A stretch of 64,000 bases of DNA, taken from Adiantum capillus-veneris. Lineage: Eukaryota > Streptophyta > Polypodiopsida > Polypodiales > Pteridaceae. The notes beneath the pieces were generated by a model, which did no database searches, was not told the origin of the DNA, and saw nothing but the letters and a program-made list of their open reading frames with translations. The stretch spans positions 93,783,840-93,847,839 of the forward strand of contig CM043971.1 of the NCBI GenBank assembly GCA_014529385.2. Direction: 5' to 3'. The number at the start of each line of letters is the position of its first letter. Position 1 is the first letter of the stretch. Of this stretch, positions 49,453-59,489 are shown in pieces. A program made the translations under genes and the position numbers.

Positions 49453-51000
49453 TTAAGCACTCTGCAAAATTGAAAGACCACATGGTGAGAATTCTTTTAT
49501 AAACTAAACCAAAACTAACTGAATGCATTGCCAAATGGGTACCTTAGTCATGAAAGATTTTAATGCAAAGTAGCTTTGCAGGACATATTCTGCATGGAGA
49601 AGACATCTCCAGCCGCAAGAATTTCCATCGGTTTGATTTGGGACAGGTACATCTTTGATTGGGGCCTTGTATAGTTCATACCTTCCACATAGCTTGCCAT
49701 AGGCAAGCAACAACCTCTTTATACAACTGCACAAAGCAATGTCAAGATGTTAGCATGAGGCTTCAAATTTACATGGATATCTATAAGAAACACTTTACAT
49801 GGATATCTATAAGAAACACTTTCTGATACAAAACACTTACAGCCTAATTTCAGGGTGGGTTCCTTTTATTGAATTGAACACCCACACTGCTGGTTGGTCA
49901 ACATCAAGGCATATGAGACTCCAGTGATGGTTGTTCTTATATGGAAAGATGATGAAAGTAATTTCCAGCATAGCACAGTGGAGAAACCAACTCTCAAAGG
50001 TCCCAGATGGACTGTTCTTTTGTCTAATAATCACTGACATTTGTGGATCAAGAAGAAACACCTCTGTGTGGGTGTGCAGTGGGAGTTGACTTTTGATCAG
50101 GCTGCAGAGACTCTATCTGAGTTAGCAAACCTATTATCTGAGTTTTCAAAGCTAGCAAGATACTAACACTTACTTAAGACAAGCATAGATAATTGTGTCT
50201 GAAATCTAAGCATCTGGATTCTGCAATAAATTAATGTCCACTTTTTCCAGAGCTAGCTTTCTGGCCCCATCTACAAATGGTATCTCTGCAAGCAAACCAT
50301 CCTTCATTGAAAGTAGAGTTTCTTGATTGCTTGCCTCTATGGACAGGGTCACTTTGCATTCTGTTTGCCTCTAGGACTCCACTGCTACTTTTGCTTTCTC
50401 CTTAAGCTCTGCTTCCCTCATGTCCTCTGTTTGGCGAGCAATAGTCTCTGCCCTTGCCCTTGTATTCACATCATGTGTGACATCTACAACTGTGAGTTGT
50501 GGCACTAGCTCCGGGGGGTATAACAAAATTTCCCTCATTTTCTTATCCCTGCAGACATTGGGGACCAGTAGTTTGTCATACCTCCACCTTATTCTTTTCA
50601 GTGTCTCACTATCTTTGTCCATTATAGTAACCCTGTGGGCATGGGCTGCAACAATGGTCATGTCACTGAAGTACTCCAGTAGGAAGTCCTCTGCTGCTTC
50701 TTGTAGAGCCATTAATGCCACCACCTTCCACCTTTTGGTGCCCCAGGTAGCTTCTTCACATATGGACCTCACCATCCTTTGAAAGGGCAGCTTTGGTATG
50801 CATAAATCTACACATTTCTGTGCCTTTCTGATTTCTCTGAAAAGTCCCATGCAGGTTTGTAACTTCTTCACCCTTGGCCCTTTCAGAATTTTATTGGGTT
50901 TTCCAGGTCTTTTCTTTGGGGTTGCAGATCTGCTACTTGCTTTAGATGCTAATCTTGGTCCCTTGCCTGCCTTCCTTGCAGTGGCTTTTGTTCTAGCCAT
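49453..51000 (-). CDS. Element gene C: H3/CENH3-like histone joined to Ulp1-like protease, about 426 aa (two TAG stops)
   Basis: Exons 51,000-50,174, 50,101-49,841, 49,726-49,543 and 49,461-49,453; phases fit throughout. Residues 1-10 read M-A-R-T-K-A-T-A-R-K, like the H3 tail. The histone fold follows: G-L-F-R-E-I-R-K (alpha-N), L-P-F-Q-R-M-V-R (alpha-1), a loop one residue longer than H3 with K-R-W, then A-L-M-A-L-Q-E-A-A-E-D-F-L (alpha-2) and H-A-H-R-V-T-I-M-D-K-D (alpha-3). Q-E-A-A-E-D-F-L and the longer loop resemble CENH3 more than H3. After residue 209 a TAG (50,373-50,371) interrupts, but the same frame continues to a second TAG (50,208-50,206) in the usual W-x-S-D position, then a C48 cysteine-protease core: N-N-H-H-W-S-L, W-V-F-N-S (Asn where Asp is common), P-N-Q-T-D-G-N-S-C-G-W. 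If the stops are real, the histone alone could be made. Confidence 0.82.
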
Positions 51001-51023
51001 TTCACTGTATACAAAAAGAAGAG

Positions 51024-51091
<68 letters not shown>

Positions 51092-51140
51092 TTCTATAGC
51101 TTAGCATATTTAAATAGAGAGAGAGAGTGAGAGAGCCCAT

Positions 51141-51201
51141 TACTAAAGGCGCACGTGGAGCACGTTTTGACCTCAACAAACACCTCCGTGCGTCGTTAGT
51201 A
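51141..51201. repeat. Palindrome P1
   Basis: TACTAAAGGCGCACGTGGAG at one end and its imperfect inverse CTCCGTGCGTCGTTAGTA at the other. First of four related palindromes. Confidence 0.85.
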
Positions 51202-51297
51202 TAAGGTAAAAGAAATACTCACTCTCTCTCTCTCTCTCTTCTCCCCGCCTTACATCCTCTCTCTATAACACTCAGACATACACTGGTCAATGCACAG

Positions 51298-51358
51298 TAC
51301 TAACGGCGCGCATAGAGACATGCACACCGGTTATGCCTCTCTACGCCCGCCTTTGGTA
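51298..51358. repeat. Palindrome P2
   Basis: Starts TACTAACGGCGCGCATAGAG and ends CTCTACGCCCGCCTTTGGTA. Second of the four. Confidence 0.85.
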
Positions 51359-51803
51359 TAGAGAGAGAGAGAGAGAGAGAGAGAGGCTATGTGTGTGTGT
51401 GTGTGTGTCTGTATTTGTGTGTGTGTAAGTTATATTTGTGTGTGTGTGTGTGTGTGTGTGTTTGTGATTTGTGTGTGTGTGTCTCTCTCTATGTGTGTGT
51501 GTGTGTGTGTCTGTGTGTGTGTATGTTATATTTGTGTCTCTGTGTGTGTGTGTGTGTATGTTTTATATGTGTGTCTGTGTGTTTGTGAGTGTGTGTGTCT
51601 GTGTGTGTGTGTGTGTGTTGTGTTTGTGACTGTTTGTGTGTGTTGTTTGTTAAGACTGAGCTTGGTACTGTGACAGAAACAGAGAGAGAGAGATAGAGGC
51701 AAAGGCAGAGGGAGAGAGAGAGAGGGCCAAACCTCCTGAGGTCGCAGACCTTCGTTATGTCGATGGGTCGGCTTGCTGTCGGAGACGCAGACGACGGCTC
51801 TTG

Positions 51804-51882
<79 letters not shown>

Positions 51883-52084
51883 TTTCACGAGGTGTGGTTT
51901 TTCTCTCTCTTGACCTCTATATATGACGTACAAAAGTATACGGTCTCAATAATGACCGCACGTGTGACAACATGCAATTATACTCTAATTTATAGTAACA
52001 CGTGGGGCGCCGTCGTGTGTATCCGTTATAAGTGTGATTTTGAGAGAGAGAAAGAGAGAACAATAGAGAGAGAGAGAGTGAGAG

Positions 52085-52134
<50 letters not shown>

Positions 52135-52312
52135 ATAGAAAGAGAGAGAGAGTGATAGAGAGACAGAGAGAGAGAAAGAGAGAACAGATTGTGAGAGAGA
52201 TAGAGAGAGGGAGAGACACAGATTGAGAGAGAGATAAAGAGAGGGACTCCTTACTCTCAGAGAGAGAGAGAGGGAGGGAGAGAGATAGAGTCAGTTTGAC
52301 AGACAAAAAGCA

Positions 52313-52755
52313 ATGGAGGAGACACCTCCCTTGGAGTTTCTGCAAACCCCACCAACAAAAGGTGATCTCTCACTCTTTCTCTCTGTATTTCCAACAGTTG
52401 GTACAAATTGTGTGTGTGTGTGTGTGTGTGTAAACAAAGAAAAACCCAGACTGTTGTTCAACACACACACACACACCTCAACACATACTTCCATAGACAG
52501 AGACACACACACACATACACACAGAGATATACACATTCTCTCTCTCCCTCCCCTCTCTGTCCCCGTTACTAACGGCGCGCAGAGCCAACCAAACACTGGC
52601 TGCAGCTCTCTCCGCGCGCCTATAGTATAGTTATGACTCTCTCAAAAAGCACGTTTTCGTCCTTGCGCGCCTTTCCCTCAATTGTACTTAAGGCACGCGT
52701 AGAGAGTTGCAAAAAGCACGTTTTCGTCCGCGCCTTTAGTACAAATAGACACATA

Positions 52756-52814
<59 letters not shown>

Positions 52815-52838
52815 TATGTGTATTTTTTTAGTGTTCTT

Positions 52839-52882
<44 letters not shown>

Positions 52883-52912
52883 ATGTGTGTTTTTGTTTGT
52901 GCTTTGGTGAGA

Positions 52913-52984
<72 letters not shown>

Positions 52985-54337
52985 GACTTGTCATGTTTCC
53001 TGATGAATAGGATTAAGGTCCAGTAGGCAGAAGAGGCTGAAACCAGACCCAGAGCTTGTGCCAAGATTTCAACCTTTGCAGGCTCAGTTGCTTAATGTTT
53101 CTGCCAAAAGAACTGTTGACTTTCGTCAGGACATATCTGAAGAAAAGTCAATTGGTGAAGATCAATCAGAGAGGTCACCAGGGCAAGAGGATCCCTCACC
53201 CTACAAGGCTGTGGTGCCCTGTACAGTACTTGTGAAGAAAAATACAAGAAAGAGGAATATAGACTTCTCAGATGATGCAGATGTGCTAGAAAGTAGTCCC
53301 TGTGCAACTAAATGTAAAGCCAAAGAGGATGTGTCTTCTCTGGAAGACCCAGCTGCAACTGATGAGAGACTGTTTGATTTTGCAACATCTTGTGGTGCTG
53401 GGGACAAGTTTGATCTAGTTCATTCTATGTTTAATCCAAAGTTTGACATTGAAGACCTGTTAGCTCAGCACAGTAATTTCTTGCAGTCCTACAGAGATAA
53501 GTTTGAAGTGATGGTGCAGACAGGGAGGGTTGTTCTGCCTACTATGACTCTTGTGCATTTAAATGACTGTGGTGGAAAGGGACAGGGACTGAAGAAGTAT
53601 AGGGAATTACCACCTTCTTGTCGACATTCAGCCTGCCCTTTGCATCAAAAAGAATGCAAACTCATTCAGGAAGCCTTTGGCTTTATGATTTACCTGAACA
53701 GCCTGTTTGGATTCCTCATGCAGAATCCTGATGAGGTGTTAGAGGAGCAGGATGCAGCACCAGATGAAGAATGCGAGGAGACAACTCATATACAAGAAGT
53801 CGAGGAGGTTGAAGACACAGTCGACCTTGAGGTTGAGGCAAATGAAGTACAAAGAAGTAAGATGCTCTCTGTGAAAACCACAGAAATCAAACTTCCATTG
53901 GATGTCAGTAACTTCACTGAGAAGCATGCTCAGATGATGTTGCCTGCTGTGCCTGACTTCAGGATTGGAGACAGGACCTATATCTTCTTACATGATGTGC
54001 AAAGTGTCTTTTATTTAAGGGAGGATTTCTCCCTGGCTATTATTTCCAGAGTCCAAGAGGAGAGGAGTGGATTTGTTTCAGAGGATAGTAGTGATGATGA
54101 GGCAATGGAAACATCCAGCAATCCAATGGAATGCCTTCGAAGATTCTTTGAGAAAGCTGAAAAATACAAGGAGACACTACCTGATGAGGCCACCTTCCAA
54201 GCAATAAGACAAAGCCTAAGACCATCAACAAGTAACAAAGAAGTGGAGGATTGGTTTAACCATTCAGGTCAGGGGTCAACTACATATGTAGACCTGTGGC
54301 AGGAAAACCTCTTTCTGTAGGATGAGAGCTTCATGGT

Positions 54338-54414
<77 letters not shown>

Positions 54415-54869
54415 TGTCACTTCTGACATGATATGTGCAGTCTTGGATTGCTGACAAGGATGACTTCCTTCGGCGGCGGACTCGAGAGTATCGAGGAAGG
54501 GATGCGGCCCTAGCGCAGTACCTTTCAAAGCTTTGCGAGTCTCCGATAGTAGTTTTTCACAATTCCATGTCACAAGAGGGTTCAATAGCAACTTACACAT
54601 TCAAGACACTATCACGCTTCTTGGGTGGACCGGTGCTGCCCAAAAGTGCAGATAAAGTCATTCTTGTGGACAAAGTGTTTGCTAGAGATTGTTTTGGTTA
54701 CTGCCCGGGCTATACAGGTGGTCGGGCAGCGTATTACTACACCTACACAGCAATGGCACTAGCTCTTGGTAGACAAAACCCAGATGAACTTTTAGAGTAT
54801 GGCAAACATCTCATGATTCGTTACAAGGGTGACGTGCCAAAAAACAAAATTGAACCTTCAAAATCTTGA
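52313..54869 (+). CDS. Element gene D: unknown protein, about 600 aa (one TAG stop)
   Basis: Exon 1 52,313-52,361 (M-E-E-T-P-P-L-E-F-L), exon 2 53,011-54,335, exon 3 54,441-54,869; phases 1 and 0 fit. The first intron contains palindromes P3 and P4 and GA/TA tracts. The second consists almost wholly of a CT tract. A TAG at 54,318-54,320 lies only 15 bases before the exon 2 donor, so either the protein ends there (about 452 aa) or the stop is a lesion. Features: acidic segments (E-E-V-E-D-T-V-D-L-E, S-E-D-S-S-D-D-E-A-M-E), a Cys/His group C-R-H-S-A-C-P-L-H-Q-K-E-C that could bind zinc, and a basic R-R-R-T-R start in exon 3. No family is recognised. Confidence 0.75.
52567..52627. repeat. Palindrome P3
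   Basis: Starts TACTAACGGCGCGCAGAG and ends CCGCGCGCCTATAGTA. In the first intron of gene D. Confidence 0.85.
52685..52741. repeat. Palindrome P4
   Basis: Starts TACTTAAGGCACGCG and ends CCGCGCCTTTAGTA. In the first intron of gene D, 118 bp from the start of P3. Confidence 0.8.
52759..52981. repeat. GA and TA microsatellite cluster in gene D intron 1
   Basis: GA 52,759-52,812 and 52,840-52,880, TA 52,917-52,949, GA 52,950-52,981. The acceptor follows at 53,010. Confidence 0.95.
54340..54411. repeat. (CT)n tract forming most of gene D intron 2
   Basis: The 72-bp tract sits between the donor GTAACT (54,336) and the acceptor TGTGCAG (54,440), where a polypyrimidine tract would be. Confidence 0.95.
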
Positions 54870-54932
54870 TACACTTCAAGTAGCAATTGTATAAGATCAT
54901 GTATTACATAAATTTTGTACAATGTCATCCAC

Positions 54933-57779
54933 TCAGAGTATCTTTCTCCACTTGTGATTCACATACACCATTGTCTCTCTCCACCGTTGACTTTCACGAG
55001 CTCCGGAGTTGTTGTATGCCATTGATCTTTTAACTTTTTGTTGTTGTAAATGTCTGATGGCTTGTGCTGTTGCTGAATTTGCCAAGACTTCTTTTGCCTG
55101 CATTCGATGAATGATTCTACGATAGAACCATTCAAATAGTTCTCTCAAACTGTTAGCCTTGATTCGAGAGCCACCATGTCGTGTGTGCCTGAAATAAGCA
55201 TTTCTCGCCATGTAATGAGACTTTTCCATCCCTTGGGTATTCCATATTGCCGGGTTCCCATACTTTTGTATAAAATATGGTAAATGATTGAAGATGATGT
55301 GCTAGATATGAAAACAGATTAGCTAGAATGTTTTACACTCACATATTTGCACATAAGAGAGAATGAAATACACGATAATACCATGTAGTGAGTAATCCGG
55401 GTGTCTGTCCATGCTGTCTTGAATGATTTTTTCAGAAGGTTGAGATTTTCCTTGAACTTGTTCATATCACCTTGTGACCAGTCATCTTTGTCGCACATCA
55501 AAAATAGGATGTCTATTGATCGCCAAACCTCAGCCTTCGCGTTACGAGTAGTTGGTTCTTGGTCTTTGACTGCAATATGTAGCTTTTTCCAGCTCTGATA
55601 CTCTACCTTGCTAACATAAGATGTGTTATATATTTTTCCATGTTTTGTTAGCTTCGGATCTCTTGTACCTTGGAGCTTAGATAAAAACCTCCGTGCCTTC
55701 ACCCCACCGATGGATGGTTTGCATGGGACATCCTTCTCAGCAATTGATCTCTTTTCATCCCACTGGATTTTCACATTGCCACCATGAAGCCCCATATCCG
55801 ACAGTCCATTTCTAAGCACTGCAGGGCTACTTGTCGTTCTACCAAGTTCTTAATCTTCCAAGCAAACCCGATGTATAAGTAGACCAATTTCTCCACAATT
55901 CTACAAAGGGCATGCATTGTACAAATGTGGACATTCACAAGTGGTATTTTCAAAACCGGTCGAAAAGCAGGATCCTCAATGTGACGTGTTGGAGCTTTTC
56001 TCCACCACTTTGGGTCCATGACCTTTGCAGGCTCCATGCAGAACAAACACGCCGACTTTGCCATTGCACCCATTCCACAATTATACATGCACTTTAATGT
56101 TTTGAGGTCACCTACAAGATGCCACTGAACTTGAAAGTCTCCCCTTCCATCTAGACGTAGTACCTCTCCCTGGTTAGTCTGTCGATCAATCACCTCCGAA
56201 ATATTAGTTCGATGGAACACCCAATATAGAATCTCATGATCTTCTTTCTTTACCTGCAACACAAAATAAATGAGACTTAAGTAGATGTGAACATTTGAGC
56301 TTACCTGAGAACCTCGCTTACCTCAAATGCACCAAGCCACCATATGTTAGATTCTGATTGAACACTAAAATATAAAGGATCATCATTGGGACACTTTGAG
56401 AGGGCTCTATTCATTAAAGTAATAGTAACACGCTCTAGCTTTTTCTCTTTAACAAGCTCACACTCATCCAGTTTTAACACAAAATGTAATACCCCTCGTG
56501 ACTCTTCAAATGTGATGTTGTAAAACTCCACCATTCTCTTCTGTAATATCCGCAGGTCCATAAAAATATTATTGAACTCATCATATGCCATGTTTGCTCC
56601 ATGGCCACTGTAAGTTGCTTTAATATGAAAGGGCTGTCCAAGATAGTCTCCCTGTGCCTCGTTAAGCTGAAGCCTCTCTTTCCAAACACTTGAGGCTGAT
56701 GGTATAAGTTTGGATTTTATACCCTTCTTAACAAAGATGGATGAGACAGACTTTTGGATAGCCGAATATCCTCTTTTGCTTACACCAAGTGAATCAAGTG
56801 TGCCTTGTATCTCTTTTGCAGGCACTGAGTTCTCTGAAATAAAGCGGTCCACTACATTTTGTTGTAGGACCTTAAACTTCTTGTCATGTACTATATCTGC
56901 TGCCAGGCTTCTACTTATAAGTGGCTTCAATCTCTTTCCTATATTGGCTTTGGGGTCAATGTTTTCCTTGTCAGGATAGATTGAATCTCTACATGAAGAC
57001 AATGCATAAGTAAATAACAGAAAATTTGCTTCACTAACACTATTTAGGCACATGAAAACAATGCATAACAAGAAAAAACAAAAAGATTACTTAACTAAGA
57101 CAATGTAGCCAACCAAGAAGCATCACCTTAATGCTCGGATTCTTTTCTTGAGACCTCCTGATGCAACCTGCAATGTTTCAAGATTGCGCAATTTCTTCTT
57201 TCGGATACGACCACCCAAGATGGTGTCCTTCATTTGACAACTACGCACCTTTCCTTTCAATTCTTGTACCTCTGTTTTATGTTGCAAAATGGTAACCTGA
57301 TCTGTAGAATGTAAATGTGAAAGGCGAACAATCTCACATTGTTGAGCTTGGAGAATGCTCTTGTAAGTTTCAGCTTCTCTTGTAAGAGATTTACAATAAC
57401 CCAGAAGGCCCTTTTCTCCATCACCAGCAAAGGTCAATAAGCTTGTAGGATTGACAAACGGTGGAGACGCATTAGTCATTGGATTCTTAGGGTAGAGAGA
57501 GCCTCTCGTCCAGATATCTATGTGTTTAGCTCCCTGAGCTCTGAGCGTGTCTATGGAAGCGGGAGGTATATGTGTGCTTGTTTTACTGCGCTTAATCAAT
57601 GGTTGGTACTCATTGTCCAAATCAATGTGAAGGTGATATTTGGCTCGTTTCTGGGTAACATTTGTGCCATTTGGGGAGTGCGCCATTAGCCAAATGTGCA
57701 GGTTTAATGGAAAGTGAATAGCGGCTGCGCCTTCGTCCCTCCATGTTAGTCTCATTCCCTCCATATTGACGAGGTTCAT
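54933..57779 (-). CDS. Element gene E: DDE-transposase-like protein, about 853 aa (one 1-nt deletion)
   Basis: Exons 57,779-57,127, 56,988-56,322, 56,253-55,382 and 55,301-54,933, all GT-AG with fitting phases. The third exon is one base short: the frame shifts near 55,830, and adding one base restores the whole frame to 854 codons. Candidate catalytic acids: D in L-K-L-D-E-C-E (about residue 392), D in V-G-D-L-K-T (about 489) and E in G-M-E-K-S-H-Y (about 757). Between the last two is C-x9-C-x2-C and a P-L-V-N-V-H-I-C-T-M-H segment. The N-terminus has a possible coiled coil and a K-K-K-basic stretch (R-I-R-K-K-K-L-R). The overall plan matches transposases with an insert before the last acid, but I cannot assign a family. 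It is the gene nearest the right TIR, 168 bp inside. Confidence 0.75.
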
Positions 57780-57946
57780 TCAATGCAACTGAAAAGAGGA
57801 TTATCCCTCAATCACTACGAACGAATGTTCAGAAGAGTAAGGAATCTACTTAAAGTACACTTTTTGAACTTTTACTATGAAAGACCTAGCTCTTTTATTT
57901 GCCATTTTTTCTAGAGAGAGAGTGCAAAAAATACATTTTCTTAGAA

Positions 57947-57979
57947 GGCCCTCCAAATGACCTCCGAAATTCCCTAATG
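57947..57979 (-). repeat. Right terminal inverted repeat of the large element
   Basis: Inverse complement starts CATTAGGGAATTTCGGAGG. Matches the left TIR at 31 of 33 positions. Confidence 0.92.
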
Positions 57980-58007
57980 ACTGTCTTTCACTTTGGGCGA
58001 AGGGGGG

Positions 58008-58064
<57 letters not shown>
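58008..58064. repeat. G-run and (GA)n microsatellite
   Basis: A G9 run followed by a GA tract, starting about 25 bp outside the right TIR. Confidence 0.96.
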
Positions 58065-58069
<5 letters not shown>

Positions 58070-58279
58070 AAAAGAGGGAGAAAAACCTTAGAACTAAATA
58101 ACACAACACATTCAATGAGGGTTGGTGAGGGGATCCACGGCTCTTAAGTCCACGCACGAAACTAGGGCTATCGGCAAATGTCACATTAAAACTAAACCCG
58201 GGCACAAACTAAACCCCCTAAACCCGGGGAGAGTATGTTGGGTCACAATAAAAGATCTTAAAAACAAGGGGGGATACAT

Positions 58280-58560
58280 CATGTGCGCGTAGGTGAGGTG
58301 GTTAGCCCATGTGTCTCAAAGCCTAGGGCGGGAGGCTCAAAACTGGATGACGGAATCCTTGCGCCACGTTGATTTTTGTGATGTCCATGTTTCGTACGCA
58401 TCAATTTTCATGCTGGCTCGGTTTAGTCCGCCTCAGCATGGGTTTAGTCCACCTTGGGATTCCGTCGACCCCCTTGCCCCCGCCCCCGAGGCCCGCCCCC
58501 TCATTAAATGTGGTGTTAGTCTCCAGCCAACCTCGTTTATAAGTGACACGGGGTCCAACT
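58280..58560 (+). mobile_element. SINE-like sequence 1
   Basis: GTAGGTGAGGTGGTTAGCC resembles a polymerase III A box and GGCTCAAAACTGG a B box, at tRNA-like spacing. The rest is unrelated GC-rich sequence. It does not fold into a complete tRNA. The 3' boundary is a guess. Confidence 0.4.
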
Positions 58561-58684
58561 AGCGGGATCTATGGTAGGGGCGAGCTCACGGCCGGCCGCG
58601 TGATTTGGGCCGTCGGATGTCCACAGCAGGGGGGGCAGGTATTTGATTGCGCAAAGGCGCATGCTTTGTATCAACGAGCAGCAG

Positions 58685-58770
58685 TGCAGGTGGATAGAGC
58701 TCCGGGCTCGTGAGGGGGAGGTTGAGGGCTCGAAGGACGCTCGCGACGGTTGGGACGTCAATTTTTTATT
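58685..58770 (+). mobile_element. SINE-like or tRNA-derived head 2
   Basis: GGTGGATAGAGCTCCGGGC, then CTCGTGA at an anticodon-like position, then GAGGGCTCGAAGG like a T arm. It resembles a tRNA body without acceptor-stem pairing. Confidence 0.4.
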
Positions 58771-58874
58771 TAAATTGAGAGGTGATCAACGGCCGATTCA
58801 TCCTCAGCCGTTGATCCCTCGAGTGCATCCCGTGACACTTATGGACGAGGTTCGGCCAGGGGAGAAAAATAAAA

Positions 58875-59368
58875 GGGAAAATTACCAAAATACCCCTCTA
58901 ATTTGAGGAAATTCCCAAAATACCCCTCAAATTTAAAAAATTCCCAAACTACCCCCGATATTTTGTCATAAATTCCCAAAATGTCCTTCAAATTTTTCAA
59001 AATTCCCAAAATACGCCTGATTGTGAGAGTAAATTTCTCGAAAAAGAAATTTTTTTGTAGGTCTTCACAAGAAGAGTGATTGTCTATCGTACAAGATGCT
59101 AAAACTACAATTTGAGTTGGTTACGTTGGCTTTGGAGATGAATTGCTTCATTATTTTTAGACATAATTGCCTTTTTTGCGATGGTAACTGGTTACAAATT
59201 ATCTGCTAAGCACTCAAAAATGGATCTCAATTGTCAAAAACGAATGAAGATTAGAAAATCTTTAACAATCCAGCCAAAATAGATACAAGGGTATTTTGGG
59301 AATTTTTGAAATTTGAGGGGTATTTTGGGAATTTCCTCAAATTAGAGAGGTATTTTGTTAATTTTCCC
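58875..59368. mobile_element. Mutator-like MITE, 494 bp
   Basis: Ends GGGAAAATTACCAAAATACC and the inverse AGGTATTTTGTTAATTTTCCC form TIRs that stay similar for about 60 bp. Flanked by a 9-bp direct repeat AAAATAAAA (58,866-58,874 and 59,369-59,377). Nine-base duplications and this GGGAAAATTA-type end are characteristic of Mutator-like elements. Non-coding. It lies 121 bp upstream of the F-box start codon. Confidence 0.88.
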
Positions 59369-59489
59369 AAAATAAAATGTACTGCACCTTAAAAACTTTG
59401 GAAGGGTACTCCCTAATGCACCGACCCCATACATGGGCTGAAACCTACACACCACCTTTCTGCCTGACAGGCAGTGGTGGGAGCTCCTG

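Larger units (their letters stand above)
51001..52312. promoter_or_regulatory. Divergent intergenic region between genes C and D
   Basis: Holds the presumed promoters of C (minus) and D (plus). It is dominated by simple sequence: CT 51,024-51,088, AG 51,361-51,384, an interrupted GT region 51,390-51,630, CT 51,806-51,876 and an interrupted GA region 52,040-52,290. It also contains two of the four related palindromes. I see no convincing TATA box apart from scattered TATA words. Confidence 0.6.
46195..57979. mobile_element. 11.8-kb multi-gene DNA transposon-like element with 33-bp TIRs
   Basis: Left TIR 46,195-46,227 and right TIR 57,947-57,979 are inverse complements at 31 of 33 positions, beginning CATTAG and ending GGAGGGCC inside. 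Between them are five spliced genes, arranged A(+), B(-), C(-), D(+), E(-): convergent A/B, divergent C/D, convergent D/E with 63 bp between stops. E has the layout of a DDE transposase. A partial family member starts at 40,490. No matching target duplication is evident: the flanks are CCCTCGGCCA and ACTGTCTTTC. The left flank is Tat gag sequence, so the element may have inserted into that retrotransposon. It does not fit any superfamily that I can name with confidence. Confidence 0.85.

Noticed and set aside
50371-51000. An ordinary host histone H3 gene
   Set aside because: The sequence is too divergent, has a C-terminal extension, lies inside the TIR element, and continues in frame into the protease region.
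55800-55840. A 24-nt intron (GTAGAACG...CTGCAG) to explain the frame change in gene E
   Set aside because: Too short for a plant intron. The exon is exactly one base short, so a 1-nt deletion explains it.
46195-57979. Integrated giant-virus or Maverick/Polinton origin, suggested by the histone
   Set aside because: No polymerase B, capsid, packaging ATPase or retroviral-like integrase is visible, and all genes have introns. A DNA transposon fits better.
46185-57990. A target-site duplication for the large element
   Set aside because: The bases outside the two TIRs do not match at any reasonable length; the flank may have been altered or the ends misjudged by a few bases.
58685-58770. A functional tRNA gene
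   Set aside because: No pairing acceptor stem and no complete cloverleaf; only the D- and T-arm-like blocks are present.
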